Below are positions 44,986 through 54,292 of a DNA stretch of 64,000 nt, one piece after another. The position numbers and the translations under genes were made by a program. Below the pieces are notes generated by a model that saw nothing but the letters and a program-made list of their open reading frames with translations, searched no databases and was not told the origin of the DNA. How positions within the stretch are numbered: position 1 is the first letter of the stretch; each line of letters opens with the position of its first letter. Source of the DNA: Stakelama portus (GTDB lineage Bacteria > Pseudomonadota > Alphaproteobacteria > Sphingomonadales > Sphingomonadaceae); the NCBI RefSeq assembly GCF_003171655.1, contig NZ_QFZL01000001.1, positions 1,054,001 through 1,118,000 on the forward strand, read 5' to 3'.

Positions 44986-46512
44986 CTACAGCGGAATATT
45001 GTCATGCTTCTTCCACGGGTTCTCGAGCTGCTTGTTGCGCAGCTTGCGGAGGCCGAGCGCGATGCGGCGGCGCGTGGAGTGCGGCATGATCACTTCGTCG
45101 ATGAAGCCCTTGCTCGCCGCCACGAAGGGGTTGGCGAAGCGGTCTTCATATTCCTTCGTCTTTTCGGCGATTTCCTCTGGCGTACGCCCACGGAAAATGA
45201 TCTCGACCGCGCCCTTGGCACCCATCACTGCGATTTCGGCAGTCGGCCAGGCATAGTTCAAGTCACCGCGCAGATGCTTTGAGGCCATCACGTCATAGGC
45301 GCCGCCATAGGCCTTGCGCGTGATGACGGTGATCTTGGGCACGGTCGCTTCGGCATAGGCGAAGAGCAACTTCGCGCCATGCTTGATGATGCCGTTATGC
45401 TCCTGCCCGACGCCCGGCAGAAAGCCCGGCACGTCGACAAAGGTGACGATCGGAATGTCGAACGCGTCGCAGAAACGCACGAACCGCGCGGCTTTCTTCG
45501 ACGAATTGATGTCGAGCACGCCCGCCAGCACCATCGGCTGATTGGCGACGATGCCGACCGTGCGTCCCTCGATCCGGCCAAAGCCGATGATGATATTGCC
45601 GGCATGGGCGGGCTGAACCTCAAAGAAATCGCCATCGTCCAGCGTCTTCGAAATCAGCTCATGCATGTCGTATGGCTGATTGGCGTTGGGCGGGATCAGC
45701 GTGTCGAGGCTCTGTTCGGCGCGATCCCAGGGATCGGTGCATTCCCGCTCGGGCACTTCCTCGCGGTTCGACGCGGGCAGGAAGTCGATGAAATCGCGCG
45801 CGGCGAGCAGCGTTTCGATATCATTTTCGAACGCGACATCGGCGACCGAGCTTTTGGTGGTGTGCGTCACCGCGCCGCCCAGCTCTTCCTGCGTCACCAC
45901 TTCGTTGGTGACCGTCTTCACCACGTCCGGGCCGGTGACGAACATATAACTCGAATCCTTCACCATGAAGATGAAGTCGGTCATGGCGGGTGAATAGACC
46001 GCGCCGCCCGCGCAGGGGCCCATGATCAGGCTGAGCTGCGGGATCACGCCGCTGGCGAGGACATTGCGCTGAAACACTTCGGCATAGCCGGCAAGGCTGG
46101 CGACGCCTTCCTGAATGCGTGCGCCCCCCGAGTCATTGAGGCCGATCAGCGGCGCGCCGACCTTCATCGCCATGTCCATGATCTTGCAGATCTTCTGCGC
46201 ATGGCGCTCGGACAACGAGCCGCCGAATACCGTGAAATCCTGGCTGAACACGAAGACGAGACGGCCATTGATCGTCCCCGATCCGGTCACCACCCCGTCG
46301 CCGGGCACCACCTGATCGGGCATGCCGAAATCGACGCAATTATGCTCGACATACATGTCGAGCTCCTCGAACGAACCGGGGTCGAGCAGCACGTCGAGCC
46401 GCTCGCGCGCCGTCAGCTTGCCCCTGCCATGCTGGCCCGCGACGCGCTTTTCGCCGCCGCCTGCCCGCGCTGCCTCGCGCCGTGCTTCGAGCTTTTCGAG
46501 GATTTCCAGCAT
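44986..46512 (-). CDS. pccB: Propionyl-CoA carboxylase beta subunit (carboxyltransferase)
   Basis: A 508-residue carboxyltransferase. The N-terminal half has [22 protein letters not shown] and the acyl-CoA-binding GGARIQEGV; the C-terminal half has [24 protein letters not shown] and [10 protein letters not shown], and ends KKHDNIPL as in PccB proteins. It transfers carboxyl from the PccA biotin to propionyl-CoA. It is the first gene of the operon and faces the ScfR-type regulator across a 105-bp gap that holds a large palindrome. Confidence 0.94.
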   Translation of the reverse strand: MLEILEKLEARREAARAGGGEKRVAGQHGRGKLTARERLDVLLDPGSFEELDMYVEHNCVDFGMPDQVVPGDGVVTGSGTINGRLVFVFSQDFTVFGGSLSERHAQKICKIMDMAMKVGAPLIGLNDSGGARIQEGVASLAGYAEVFQRNVLASGVIPQLSLIMGPCAGGAVYSPAMTDFIFMVKDSSYMFVTGPDVVKTVTNEVVTQEELGGAVTHTTKSSVADVAFENDIETLLAARDFIDFLPASNREEVPERECTDPWDRAEQSLDTLIPPNANQPYDMHELISKTLDDGDFFEVQPAHAGNIIIGFGRIEGRTVGIVANQPMVLAGVLDINSSKKAARFVRFCDAFDIPIVTFVDVPGFLPGVGQEHNGIIKHGAKLLFAYAEATVPKITVITRKAYGGAYDVMASKHLRGDLNYAWPTAEIAVMGAKGAVEIIFRGRTPEEIAEKTKEYEDRFANPFVAASKGFIDEVIMPHSTRRRIALGLRKLRNKQLENPWKKHDNIPL

Positions 46513-46560
46513 CTCGCCTCCTGAATTGGAACGCCTTCCCTTTCAATCCTCTGCCTGCGA

Positions 46561-46578
46561 TGCAACTGCAATGTTGCA
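46561..46578. promoter_or_regulatory. TGCAAC/GTTGCA dyad, overlaps main operator
   Basis: TGCAAC (46561-46566), TGCAAT, then GTTGCA (46573-46578). It overlaps the left arm of the larger palindrome and could be a second binding site for the same regulator or part of the pccB promoter control. Confidence 0.5.
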
Positions 46579-46602
46579 AACTTGCTGTTAGCAGGTTTGC
46601 AA
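46574..46602. promoter_or_regulatory. 29-bp palindromic operator for ScfR-type regulator
   Basis: Arms TTGCAAAC (46574-46581) and GTTTGCAA (46595-46602), inner arms TGCT (46583-46586) and AGCA (46590-46593), centre GTT. Only the 46582/46594 pair does not match. It sits between pccB and the regulator gene. TTTGCAAA-type elements are, as I recall, reported for the related PccR of Rhodobacter. Confidence 0.75.
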
Positions 46603-46617
46603 ATATACTCCGTGCCC

Positions 46618-48021
46618 ATGAAACCTGCCCGCCAGCGGCTGTTTGCCGGATATAAGCTGCGCGACCTGCGCACGCGCCACAGCATCGGCCAGGCGGTGCT
46701 GGCCGAACGGCTGGGCATTTCGGTCAGCTACCTCTCGCAGATCGAGAATAACGACCGTCCGATCACGCCGCCGGTGCTGCTGGCGATCGCGCGCGAATTT
46801 CCGTTCGAGAATATCGAAAGCGACGACCAGCTGCCGGTGCTCCGCGCCGCAGTCGAGGCCGCGACCGATGTCAGCGTGCCGCGCGACCGGATCGATGAAG
46901 ATGCGATGCAGCGCGCGATGGAGCAGCAACCCCTGCTCGCCCGACGGCTGATCGCAGTGCATGAAGCCTATCGCCGCAGCCAGGAACAGCTACGCGTGCT
47001 CGACGACCGCGTCGAAAGCGGCGCCGCCGAAGGGTCGCAGCTACCCTGGGAAGAAGTGCGCGACTGGTTTCAGGCCGAGGGCAATTATATCGACGCGCTC
47101 GACCGTTCGGCCGAAGTGCTGCGCGAAACGCTCGCCGACAATGAACCGATCGACCGTGCGATCGAGGACCGGTTGCGGCTGTGGCACGCCGTAGGGATCG
47201 AGCGCGACGATAGCGACGGCACCGGCCTCAGCCGGTTCGACAAGGACAAGCGCGTCTTTCACCTCAACAACGGCCTGCCGCCCGAAAGCCGCGCATTTCA
47301 GCTCGCCAATCTGCTCGTGCGGCTCGAATTGCCCAACGAAATGCAGCTGGTGGCGAAGGATGCCGAACTGGCGACCGATGCCGCGCGCGAGTTGCTGAGC
47401 GTCGGGCTGGCAAATTACGCCGCCGGCGCGCTGCTGATGCCCTATGGCGCGTTCCGCAATCAGGCACAGGCGGTGCGGCACGATATCGACCGGTTGCGCC
47501 AGCGTTTCGGCGTCAGTTTCGAACAGGCGTGCCACCGTCTCTCGACTCTGCAGCGGCCGGGCGATGTCGGCTTGCCGGTGTTCTTCTGCCGCGTCGACAT
47601 GGCGGGCAACATCACCAAGCGCCATTCGGCGACGCGGCTGCAATTTGCGCGCTTCGGCGGCGCCTGCCCGCTCTGGGTCGTGCACGAAGCGGTGGCGATC
47701 CCCGACCGCGTCCTGGTTCAACGCGCCGAAATGCCCGACGGCACGCGCTATGTGGTGATGGCCAAAGGGCTGGTGAAGCCGTCGGGCCGTTTCGCCCGCG
47801 CACCGCGCCGCTATGCGGTCGCGCTGGGGTGCGAGGAAATCCACGCCGACGATTTCGTCTATTCCGATGCGCTCAGCGCCAGCGGTGCGGCGACGCCGAT
47901 CGGCACCTCCTGCCGCATCTGTCCGCGCACCGATTGCGACCAGCGCGCCTTCCCGCCCGCTGCATCGATCATCGAAATCGACCCGGACGTGCGCGACGTC
48001 GTCCCCTATGTTTTTCGCTAG
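46618..48021 (+). CDS. ScfR-type regulator of propionyl-CoA metabolism (XRE HTH)
   Basis: A 467-residue short-chain fatty acyl-CoA regulator. An XRE helix-turn-helix occupies residues ~10-65 (IGQAVLAERLGISVSYLSQIENNDRP). An IrrE-like middle (SRAFQLANLLVRLELP) and the DUF2083 C-terminal domain follow, with the cysteine cluster SCRICPRTDCDQRAF. Related proteins (RamB, PccR) sense acyl-CoA esters and control propionate or acetate genes. It is divergent from the pccB operon, its evident target, with a 29-bp palindrome between them that lies just upstream of its own ATG, so it probably regulates itself too. Confidence 0.9.
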   Translation: MKPARQRLFAGYKLRDLRTRHSIGQAVLAERLGISVSYLSQIENNDRPITPPVLLAIAREFPFENIESDDQLPVLRAAVEAATDVSVPRDRIDEDAMQRAMEQQPLLARRLIAVHEAYRRSQEQLRVLDDRVESGAAEGSQLPWEEVRDWFQAEGNYIDALDRSAEVLRETLADNEPIDRAIEDRLRLWHAVGIERDDSDGTGLSRFDKDKRVFHLNNGLPPESRAFQLANLLVRLELPNEMQLVAKDAELATDAARELLSVGLANYAAGALLMPYGAFRNQAQAVRHDIDRLRQRFGVSFEQACHRLSTLQRPGDVGLPVFFCRVDMAGNITKRHSATRLQFARFGGACPLWVVHEAVAIPDRVLVQRAEMPDGTRYVVMAKGLVKPSGRFARAPRRYAVALGCEEIHADDFVYSDALSASGAATPIGTSCRICPRTDCDQRAFPPAASIIEIDPDVRDVVPYVFR

Positions 48022-48077
48022 ACCCGGGCCTTTGCGAGAGACAAAATAAGGGCCGGTAATCGCACCGGGGACTTTCC

Positions 48078-48509
48078 ATGCCGTTCGTCAGCATCACGCG
48101 CCTGCGCGTCCGTTCCTGGCGGTTCATGCCGGGCTTCTATCTGCATGCCATGGCCACCACGCGCCAGGCCGCGACGGCCTTGGGTTTTCGCGCGGGGCGG
48201 CTGCTTCCCGATCGCCACCGGACTTTCTGGACCGCGACCCTGTGGGACGATCGCGAGGCGATGAGGGCTTATATCGCATCCGGGTCGCATCTGAAGGTGA
48301 TGCCCAAGCTGATGCACTGGTGCGACGAAGCAAGCATTGCCCATTGGGAACAGGAGCATACGGCGCTGCCCGGCTGGCAAGAGGCCGACACGCGGATGCG
48401 TCGCGAGGGGCGTCCGTCCAAGCTATCGTGCCCCACCGCCGCGCACGCCGACATGACCTATGCCCCGCCCCGGTCGGGCGACGGCGTTCCGATCAACCCA
48501 AAGGGCTGA
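48078..48509 (+). CDS. DUF3291-like/monooxygenase-fold protein
   Basis: A 143-residue protein resembling the ABM/DUF3291 ferredoxin-like fold: an N-terminal strand (VSITRLRVRS), a helix with LHAMATTRQAATALGF, and FWTATLWDDREAMRAYIASGSH, in which the WDD-x-x-AM pattern is typical. The function of such spectroscopist-style proteins is usually unknown; some bind haem or small phenolics. The plus-strand start at 48078 follows GGGGACTTTCC. It stands alone between the ScfR gene and the aldolase gene. Confidence 0.7.
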   Translation: MPFVSITRLRVRSWRFMPGFYLHAMATTRQAATALGFRAGRLLPDRHRTFWTATLWDDREAMRAYIASGSHLKVMPKLMHWCDEASIAHWEQEHTALPGWQEADTRMRREGRPSKLSCPTAAHADMTYAPPRSGDGVPINPKG

Positions 48510-48586
48510 GCGACCCAGACCATAGCCGATTGCGGCGCCCCCGATCTGCGTGGCATATTGCAACCAATAAACGCAGGAGAAATGCC

Positions 48587-49348
48587 ATGGCCACCGCAGC
48601 GATTGCCCGCCCGCAAGTCAGCGACGCCGAATGGGAAGCGCGGCAGCAACTCGCCGCCTGTTATCGCGTGTTCGCGATGCTCGGCTGGGACGAAATGATC
48701 TACAACCACATCACCGTAAAGGTGCCGGGTGAGGATAATGCGTTCCTGATCAATCCCTATGGCCTGCATTTCAGCGAAGTCTGCGCGTCGAATCTGGTCA
48801 AGATCGACATTGACGGCAACAAGCTGACCGACAATCCCTATCCGGTGAACCCGGCGGGCTTTACGCAGCACAGCGTCTTTCACCGCCATTTGCCCGACGC
48901 GCATTGCGTGATGCACACGCACACCACCGCGGGCATGGCAGTCAGCGCGCTGGAGGGCGGGCTTCAACCGATCAATTTCTATGCCTGCAATTTCATAGGT
49001 CAGGTCGCCTATCACGATTTCGAGGGCGTGACCGTGCGCGCGGAGGAAGGCCAGCGGCTGATCGAAAATCTGGGCGACAAGCGCGCGATGTTCCTGCGCA
49101 ACCACGGCATCCTGGTGATGGGCAAGACGCTGCCCGCCGCGTTCCTGATGCACTGGGGGCTGCAGCGTGCGTGCGAGATCCAGATGGCGACGCTGTCGAT
49201 GGGCCAGCCGGTGCATGTGCCCGACGAAGTGCTCGCCGTGCATCAGCGCGACATTTCGAAGGTTCAGATTCCCGGCGGCCCCGGCAAGGCCGATTTCGAC
49301 GCGATGGTGCGGCTGGTCGACCGGATCGACACCAGCTGGCGCAACTGA
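48587..49348 (+). CDS. Class II aldolase/adducin family protein
   Basis: A 253-residue class II aldolase-fold protein. The zinc ligands are in CVMHTHTTAGMAVS and RNHGILVMGKTLPAAF. The N-terminal WDEMIYNHITVKVPGED and FSEVCASNLVKID segments are characteristic of the adducin-type branch rather than of fuculose-phosphate aldolase. Members decarboxylate or aldol-cleave small acids, or have lost activity. The ATG at 48587 follows CAGGAG; the longer upstream frame is unlike the family. Single gene, substrate unknown. Confidence 0.85.
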   Translation: MATAAIARPQVSDAEWEARQQLAACYRVFAMLGWDEMIYNHITVKVPGEDNAFLINPYGLHFSEVCASNLVKIDIDGNKLTDNPYPVNPAGFTQHSVFHRHLPDAHCVMHTHTTAGMAVSALEGGLQPINFYACNFIGQVAYHDFEGVTVRAEEGQRLIENLGDKRAMFLRNHGILVMGKTLPAAFLMHWGLQRACEIQMATLSMGQPVHVPDEVLAVHQRDISKVQIPGGPGKADFDAMVRLVDRIDTSWRN

Positions 49349-49366
49349 GGCGCCGGCTGGAGCAGG

Positions 49367-50167
49367 CTATCCGAAGCGATAGCCCGAAACGATCCAGCCG
49401 AGCACCTCGCCACGATAATCGACCGCAGCGGGCGAATCGCCCCCTGCCCCGAGCGCGATCATCAGCGGCAGCAGATGTTCCTCGCGCGGATGCGAGAAAT
49501 GCGCGTGCGGCAGCATATCCCATGCGGTCACCCGATCGGCGCGGCGCGCGGGATCGGGATCGGTGACCGCATCGGTCAGGGCGCGATCCCATTCGTCGGC
49601 AATCGCCGTCACCTGCGGACCGCGCGCGCGCAGATTGTGAAAGCTCATGCCCGAACCGACGATCAGCACGCCTTCATCGCGCAACGGTGCAAGCGCGCGG
49701 CCGATCGCGATATGATCGGCAGGGTCAAGATCCTTGCGCAGCGACATTTGCGCGAGCGGAATATCGGCGTCGGGCACGGCGACCTTCATTGGAACGAAGA
49801 CGCCATGATCCCAGCCGCGCTCGCTTTCCTGACCAACCGCGAATCCGGCTGCCTCGACAAGCGACTTTGCGCGCAAGGCGACATCGGGAGCACCCGGCGC
49901 GTCCCAGCGCAGACGATAGGTGTGCTCGGGGAAACCGTAATAATCATAGAGGAGCGGCTGACCGTTGCCGGTGTGGACAGTGACCAGATTCTCTTCCCAA
50001 TGTCCGGATATAAGCAGGATCGCCCTTGGCCTTTCGGCAAGGCTGGCAATCAGGCCGGCCAGATAATCCTGCATCGGGCGCCACATCGGGTCGGGCGGGC
50101 CGCCATCGGGATCCATGAAAAAGCAGGGACCGCCGCCATGCGGCACGAAAAGCGTGGGCATCTTCAT
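49367..50167 (-). CDS. DODA-type extradiol ring-cleavage dioxygenase (YgiD-like)
   Basis: A 266-residue LigB-superfamily enzyme. The iron/zinc ligands are His in FVPHGGGP near residue 10 and His in LLISGHWEEN near residue 55, with a later His in ERGWDHGVFVPMKV. The length fits the DODA/YgiD branch, which opens catechol rings such as that of DOPA. It converges with the aldolase gene and is divergent from the 2Fe-2S protein gene. Confidence 0.87.
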   Translation of the reverse strand: MKMPTLFVPHGGGPCFFMDPDGGPPDPMWRPMQDYLAGLIASLAERPRAILLISGHWEENLVTVHTGNGQPLLYDYYGFPEHTYRLRWDAPGAPDVALRAKSLVEAAGFAVGQESERGWDHGVFVPMKVAVPDADIPLAQMSLRKDLDPADHIAIGRALAPLRDEGVLIVGSGMSFHNLRARGPQVTAIADEWDRALTDAVTDPDPARRADRVTAWDMLPHAHFSHPREEHLLPLMIALGAGGDSPAAVDYRGEVLGWIVSGYRFG

Positions 50168-50245
50168 CGCTTATAATTCAGGTGCGCGGCCCCACTGCGC
50201 AATCCCGGTTTCGAAAAGCAAAGCTTTGCGGCTAGAAACACCCGC

Positions 50246-50764
50246 ATGACTCGCTTCACGGTCAATTCCAAGCCCATCGAATATAAGATGGACCCCGAAA
50301 CGCCGCTGCTCTGGGCGCTGCGCGACGCATCGAACCTGACCGGCACCAAATATGGATGCGGCACCGGCGAATGCGGCGCGTGCACGGTGATCGTCGATGG
50401 TGCCGCGCGACCGGCCTGTCAGATGTCGATCGCTTCGCTGGAAGGCACGTTCGTCACGACGATCGAAGGCCTTTCGGAGGATCGCAGCCATCCGGTCCAG
50501 CAGGCGCTGATCGCGGCGAACGTTCCGCAATGCGGCTATTGCATACCCGGCATCGTCATGGCCGCTGCGGCGCTGCTGGCGGGCAATCGATCGCCGTCCG
50601 AGGATGACATCCGCAGCGCCGTTCCCAATATCTGCCGTTGTGGAATTTATCCCCGGCTGGTCGAGGCGATCAACGAAGCCGGGCGAATCGCGCGCGGGGA
50701 ATCCAGCGGCATAAGCGGACGGAGCGATGGTCCGCCCGCACCCGGCTTTGACTCTGGTGGTTAG
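50246..50764 (+). CDS. 2Fe-2S small subunit of a xanthine-dehydrogenase-type enzyme (orphan)
   Basis: A 172-residue protein with two 2Fe-2S domains. The plant-type cluster is in GCGTGECGACTVIVDG plus ACQMS, and the second cluster in QCGYCIPGIVM and CRCGIYPRL. This is the CoxS/IorA-type subunit that passes electrons from a molybdenum subunit. No molybdenum-binding large subunit is adjacent: a DODA dioxygenase lies upstream (divergent) and an RcnB-like gene downstream. The partner must be encoded elsewhere. The last ~20 residues are a Gly/Ser/Pro-rich tail. Confidence 0.88.
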   Translation: MTRFTVNSKPIEYKMDPETPLLWALRDASNLTGTKYGCGTGECGACTVIVDGAARPACQMSIASLEGTFVTTIEGLSEDRSHPVQQALIAANVPQCGYCIPGIVMAAAALLAGNRSPSEDDIRSAVPNICRCGIYPRLVEAINEAGRIARGESSGISGRSDGPPAPGFDSGG

Positions 50765-50866
50765 CTTTCGGCTTGATTGCCGAGTAATTCAGGCTCTGCT
50801 CATCTGGCAATTGGTACCAAAGCCTTACTTGAGCCGGCGATGTGTGCCGGATCGGCGGAGGAACTC

Positions 50867-51706
50867 ATGAAAAAGACTTTAGTGGCGGCATTGATTGCCG
50901 CAACGGCACTGGTTCCGGTCTCGGCCTATGCACAGCGCGGCGATCGCGATCACAGCGCCCGACAGGAACGCCATGACAGCCAGCGATCGCAACGCGCTCA
51001 GCGTGCGCCTCAGCGGCCGGACCGCGTCCAGCGGCAGCGCCTGCCGGAAAACCGTCCGCAGCCGCAGCAGACCGCGCCGCAGCGTCAGCAATATCGCCAG
51101 CAGGCGAACGACAACCGCCAGGATCGTCGCCAGCGCCAGCAGGACAATCGCGAACGCTATACGCGTCAGGCGCAGCAGGACCGCAGCGGCGACCGTCGGG
51201 ATTATCGCCGCGATCGCCAGGACAACCGCCAGGAATATCGTCGCGACCGCCAGGATAACCGTCAGGACTATCGCCGCGACCGACAGGATGATCGCACACG
51301 CTATACCCGCGAGGCACAGCGTCGCGACAATCAGCGCCGCTATAACGACTGGCGGGACGATGCGCGGTATCGCCATGGCTGGGACGACCGTCGCAACTGG
51401 TCGCGCGACTGGCGTCGGAACCATCAGTATAACTGGCGCAACTATCGCAATTCGCACCGCAACGTCTATCGCCTGCCGCGATATTACGCGCCGCGCAATT
51501 ATAATTACGGCTATCGGCGCTTCTCGATCGGCCTGACCATCGGTTCGATGCTGTTCGCGCCGAACTATTGGATCAACGACCCGATCTATTATCGCCTGCC
51601 GCCAGCCTATGGCCCCTATCGCTGGGTGCGCTATTATAATGATGCGCTGCTGATCGACATTCGCAACGGCATGATCGTCGACGTCGAATACGACATCTTC
51701 TGGTAA
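50867..51706 (+). CDS. RcnB-like exported Arg/Gln/Asp-rich protein
   Basis: A 279-residue exported protein. The ATG follows CGGAGGAACTC. A signal peptide (residues 1-23, ending VSAYAQ) leads to a long low-complexity region (~24-150) rich in Arg, Gln and Asp, which includes three 11-residue repeats of the YRRDRQDNRQE type (residues 113-145). The C-terminal part (RYYAPRNYNYGYRRFSIG, then YWINDPIYYRLPPAYGPYRW) matches the RcnB/DUF-type periplasmic domain. RcnB proteins affect nickel and cobalt efflux; here the role is unknown. Confidence 0.78.
   Translation: MKKTLVAALIAATALVPVSAYAQRGDRDHSARQERHDSQRSQRAQRAPQRPDRVQRQRLPENRPQPQQTAPQRQQYRQQANDNRQDRRQRQQDNRERYTRQAQQDRSGDRRDYRRDRQDNRQEYRRDRQDNRQDYRRDRQDDRTRYTREAQRRDNQRRYNDWRDDARYRHGWDDRRNWSRDWRRNHQYNWRNYRNSHRNVYRLPRYYAPRNYNYGYRRFSIGLTIGSMLFAPNYWINDPIYYRLPPAYGPYRWVRYYNDALLIDIRNGMIVDVEYDIFW
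51203..51301 (+). repeat. Three 33-bp coding repeats in the RcnB-like gene
   Basis: Three consecutive 33-base units code YRRDRQDNRQE, YRRDRQDNRQD and YRRDRQDDRTR. They look like a recent tandem expansion in a low-complexity region. Confidence 0.75.
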
Positions 51707-51715
51707 GCGGCTTTC

Positions 51716-51745
51716 AACCCCGGGCGCAGCGATGTGCCCGGGGTT
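51716..51745 (+). terminator. Hairpin after the RcnB-like gene
   Basis: AACCCCGGGC (51716-51725) pairs perfectly with GCCCGGGGTT (51736-51745), ten bases past the stop. The stem is long and G+C-rich, with only a short T-containing tail. It is the best terminator candidate in this part of the window. Confidence 0.6.
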
Positions 51746-51776
51746 ATCGCTTGCATTCGACGCCCGACGAGGCAAT

Positions 51777-52481
51777 TTGCACCGCGTGGTTCAAGCTTTC
51801 CGAAAGACCGGCCGACCAGCATCGGCCCGCGCCCGTATCAGCCGCGACGTCACCAAGCGGCTCGATTCCACGCCCGGCCTGCGCCGCGCGAAAACGGATC
51901 AGGCGCAGCTTTATTTCTACCCCGACTATCTGACCGACGACGAATGCGCGATGCTGATCGATCGGATCGACGCCAACCGCCGCCCGTCGACACTGCTTTC
52001 GCGGCATGAGGATCCCGAATTCCGGACAAGCGAAAGCTGCGATCTGGACCGTTGGGATCCCCAGGTACGCATGATCGACGAACGGCTCGCCCATCTGCTC
52101 GGCATCCCGCCCGAAAATGGCGAGACGATGCAAGGACAGCGTTATGCGCCCGGCCAGCAATTCCGCGCGCATTGCGATTATTTCCATGAAGGCGAGCCAT
52201 ATTGGCCCGCGATGCAGAAACAGGGCGGGCAGCGCACCTGGACGGCGATGATCTTCCTCAACAATGTCGAGGAAGGCGGCGCGACATGGTTCCCGCGCGC
52301 GGGCCTGCGCATCGCGCCGAAAAAGGGCATGCTCGTCACCTGGAACAACATGCTGCGCGACGGATCGCCGAATTACGATACGCTGCACGAAGGCATGGCG
52401 GTGATCGAAGGCACCAAATATATCATCACCAAATGGTTTCGCGAATCCGCCTGGATCCGCACCGACTTCAAGACATATTGA
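51777..52481 (+). CDS. 2OG-Fe(II) oxygenase, prolyl 4-hydroxylase type
   Basis: A 2-oxoglutarate- and iron-dependent hydroxylase of ~234 residues. The iron ligands are in FRAHCDYF (HxD) and the later TLHEGMAVI His; the 2OG-binding Lys lies in EGTKYIITKWF. Strand YFYPDYLTDDEC starts the catalytic domain. An ATG at 51732 would extend the protein, but it lies inside the loop of the terminator hairpin after the previous gene. The TTG at 51777, four bases after GAGG, is preferred; GTG 51786 is also possible. The substrate is unknown. Confidence 0.8.
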   Translation: MHRVVQAFRKTGRPASARARISRDVTKRLDSTPGLRRAKTDQAQLYFYPDYLTDDECAMLIDRIDANRRPSTLLSRHEDPEFRTSESCDLDRWDPQVRMIDERLAHLLGIPPENGETMQGQRYAPGQQFRAHCDYFHEGEPYWPAMQKQGGQRTWTAMIFLNNVEEGGATWFPRAGLRIAPKKGMLVTWNNMLRDGSPNYDTLHEGMAVIEGTKYIITKWFRESAWIRTDFKTY

Positions 52482-52528
52482 TCGGCGCGCCGTTCCCCTG
52501 ATCGCGATGGGGCGCTAGACCGGCGGCG

Positions 52529-54292
52529 ATGTCTCCCGTTCTCAATATCCAGCGTTCGATTCTGGGCCAGCCATGGCATTGGCGCGGTCTGGCCACCGAT
52601 GCCCGCGATCCCGGCTTCGCGCCCGACGATCTCGTCACCCAGTTGCTGCTGACTCGCGGATGCCCGCGCGAGGATATCGAGCGGCATCGTACGCCCAGCA
52701 TCCGCGCGTTCATGCCCGACCCTTCGATCTTTCGCGATATGGATCGTGCCGCAACGCGGCTTGCCGATGCAGTGGAAGCCGCCGAATCGGTAGCCGTTTT
52801 CGGGGATTATGACGTCGATGGCGCCACCTCTGCCGCGCTGCTGATCCGCCTGCTGCGCGATCTGGGGCTCACCGCCCGCCCCTATATCCCCGACCGGCTG
52901 ATGGAAGGCTATGGCCCGTCGGGCGAAGCGCTCGTGCGGCTGCACGGCGAAGGCGCGAGCCTGATCGTTACGGTCGATTGCGGGGCACAGGCATTCGAAG
53001 CGCTGCAAATGGCGCGTGACGCCGGTGTCGACGTGATCGTGGTCGATCATCACAAATGCGCCTCGCAACTCCCCCTCGCGCTTGCGCTGGTCAATCCCAA
53101 CCGGCTGGACGAAGACGAAGGCGCGGCGCACGGCCATCTTGCCGCGGTCGGCATGGCGTGGCTGCTCGGCGCGGCGCTGGTCCGCGAATTGCGCACGCGC
53201 GGCTGGTTCAAGAGCCGGCCCGAGCCGCGCCTGCTCGACCTGCTCGATATCGTCGCGCTCGGCACCGTCGCCGATGTCGCGTCGCTGCGCGGCCTGAACC
53301 GCGCCTTTGTCGCCCAGGGACTCAAGGTGATGGCGCAGCGGCGCAATATCGGCCTCAACGCGCTGATCGAGGCATCGCGGCTCACGCGCGCGCCCCTGTG
53401 CAGCGATCTGGGTTTCGCGCTGGGCCCGCGCATCAATGCGGGCGGGCGCGTCGGCAAATCCGATCTCGGCGTCCGGCTGCTCACCACCGAAGATCCCGAG
53501 GAAGCCCGCACCATCGCGCGCGAGCTTGATGAACTCAACGAGGCGCGCCGCGCGATCGAAGCCGAAGTACAGGCCGCGGCGGAGGCGCTGTCGGAAACCA
53601 AGGGCAATCGCGCCGTCGCCGTCGTCGCCGCGCGCGGATGGCACCCCGGCGTGATCGGCATCGTCGCCGGGCGCATCAAGGAAAAGCTTGGCCGCCCCGC
53701 CATCGTCATCGCCATCGACGAACATGGCCTGGGCAAGGGATCGGGCCGTTCCATTGCGGGGGTCGATCTGGGCGCGGCCATTTTGTCGGCAAAGGAAAGC
53801 GGCTTGCTGATGGCGGGCGGCGGCCATGCGATGGCGGCTGGCGTCACACTGGCCGAATCATCGATCGACGCATTCGAGGCGTTTCTCGAGGAGCAGCTTG
53901 CCGATCGCGTGGCAAAGGCGCGCGGCGAGCGTGCCTTGCTGCTCGACGCCGTCCTCGCCCCCGGTGGGATCAATCCCGATCTGGTCAACGCGATGGAGGA
54001 AGGCGGTCCCTATGGCATGGGCTGGCCCGCCCCGCGCATCGCCGCCGGCCCGGTGAGGATCGTCAAGGCCGATATCGTCGGCAATGGTCATGTTCGTGCA
54101 ATCGTTTCGGGCGATGATGGGCGCTCGATCAAGTGCGTCGCCTTTCGTCAGGCCGACAGCGAACTGGGTCAGGCGCTGCTGTCGGCGCCGCCCTATCGCA
54201 AGCTGTGGGTGGCGGGGCGCGCGAAGATCGACGACTGGGGTGCCCGCCCCGCCGCCGAACTACATGTGGAGGACGCCGCATGGGCCGATTGA
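52529..54292 (+). CDS. recJ: Single-stranded-DNA exonuclease RecJ
   Basis: A 587-residue 5'-3' exonuclease. The DHH motifs are clear: VFGDYDVDGATSA near residue 92, VDCGAQA, VVDHHK near 172 and the RINAGGRVGKSD segment near 305. DHHA1 residues follow (SGRSIAGVDLG, GGGHAMAAG). The C-terminal OB-fold is present. It acts in mismatch repair and RecFOR recombination. A small gene overlaps its 3' end. Confidence 0.93.
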   Translation: MSPVLNIQRSILGQPWHWRGLATDARDPGFAPDDLVTQLLLTRGCPREDIERHRTPSIRAFMPDPSIFRDMDRAATRLADAVEAAESVAVFGDYDVDGATSAALLIRLLRDLGLTARPYIPDRLMEGYGPSGEALVRLHGEGASLIVTVDCGAQAFEALQMARDAGVDVIVVDHHKCASQLPLALALVNPNRLDEDEGAAHGHLAAVGMAWLLGAALVRELRTRGWFKSRPEPRLLDLLDIVALGTVADVASLRGLNRAFVAQGLKVMAQRRNIGLNALIEASRLTRAPLCSDLGFALGPRINAGGRVGKSDLGVRLLTTEDPEEARTIARELDELNEARRAIEAEVQAAAEALSETKGNRAVAVVAARGWHPGVIGIVAGRIKEKLGRPAIVIAIDEHGLGKGSGRSIAGVDLGAAILSAKESGLLMAGGGHAMAAGVTLAESSIDAFEAFLEEQLADRVAKARGERALLLDAVLAPGGINPDLVNAMEEGGPYGMGWPAPRIAAGPVRIVKADIVGNGHVRAIVSGDDGRSIKCVAFRQADSELGQALLSAPPYRKLWVAGRAKIDDWGARPAAELHVEDAAWAD

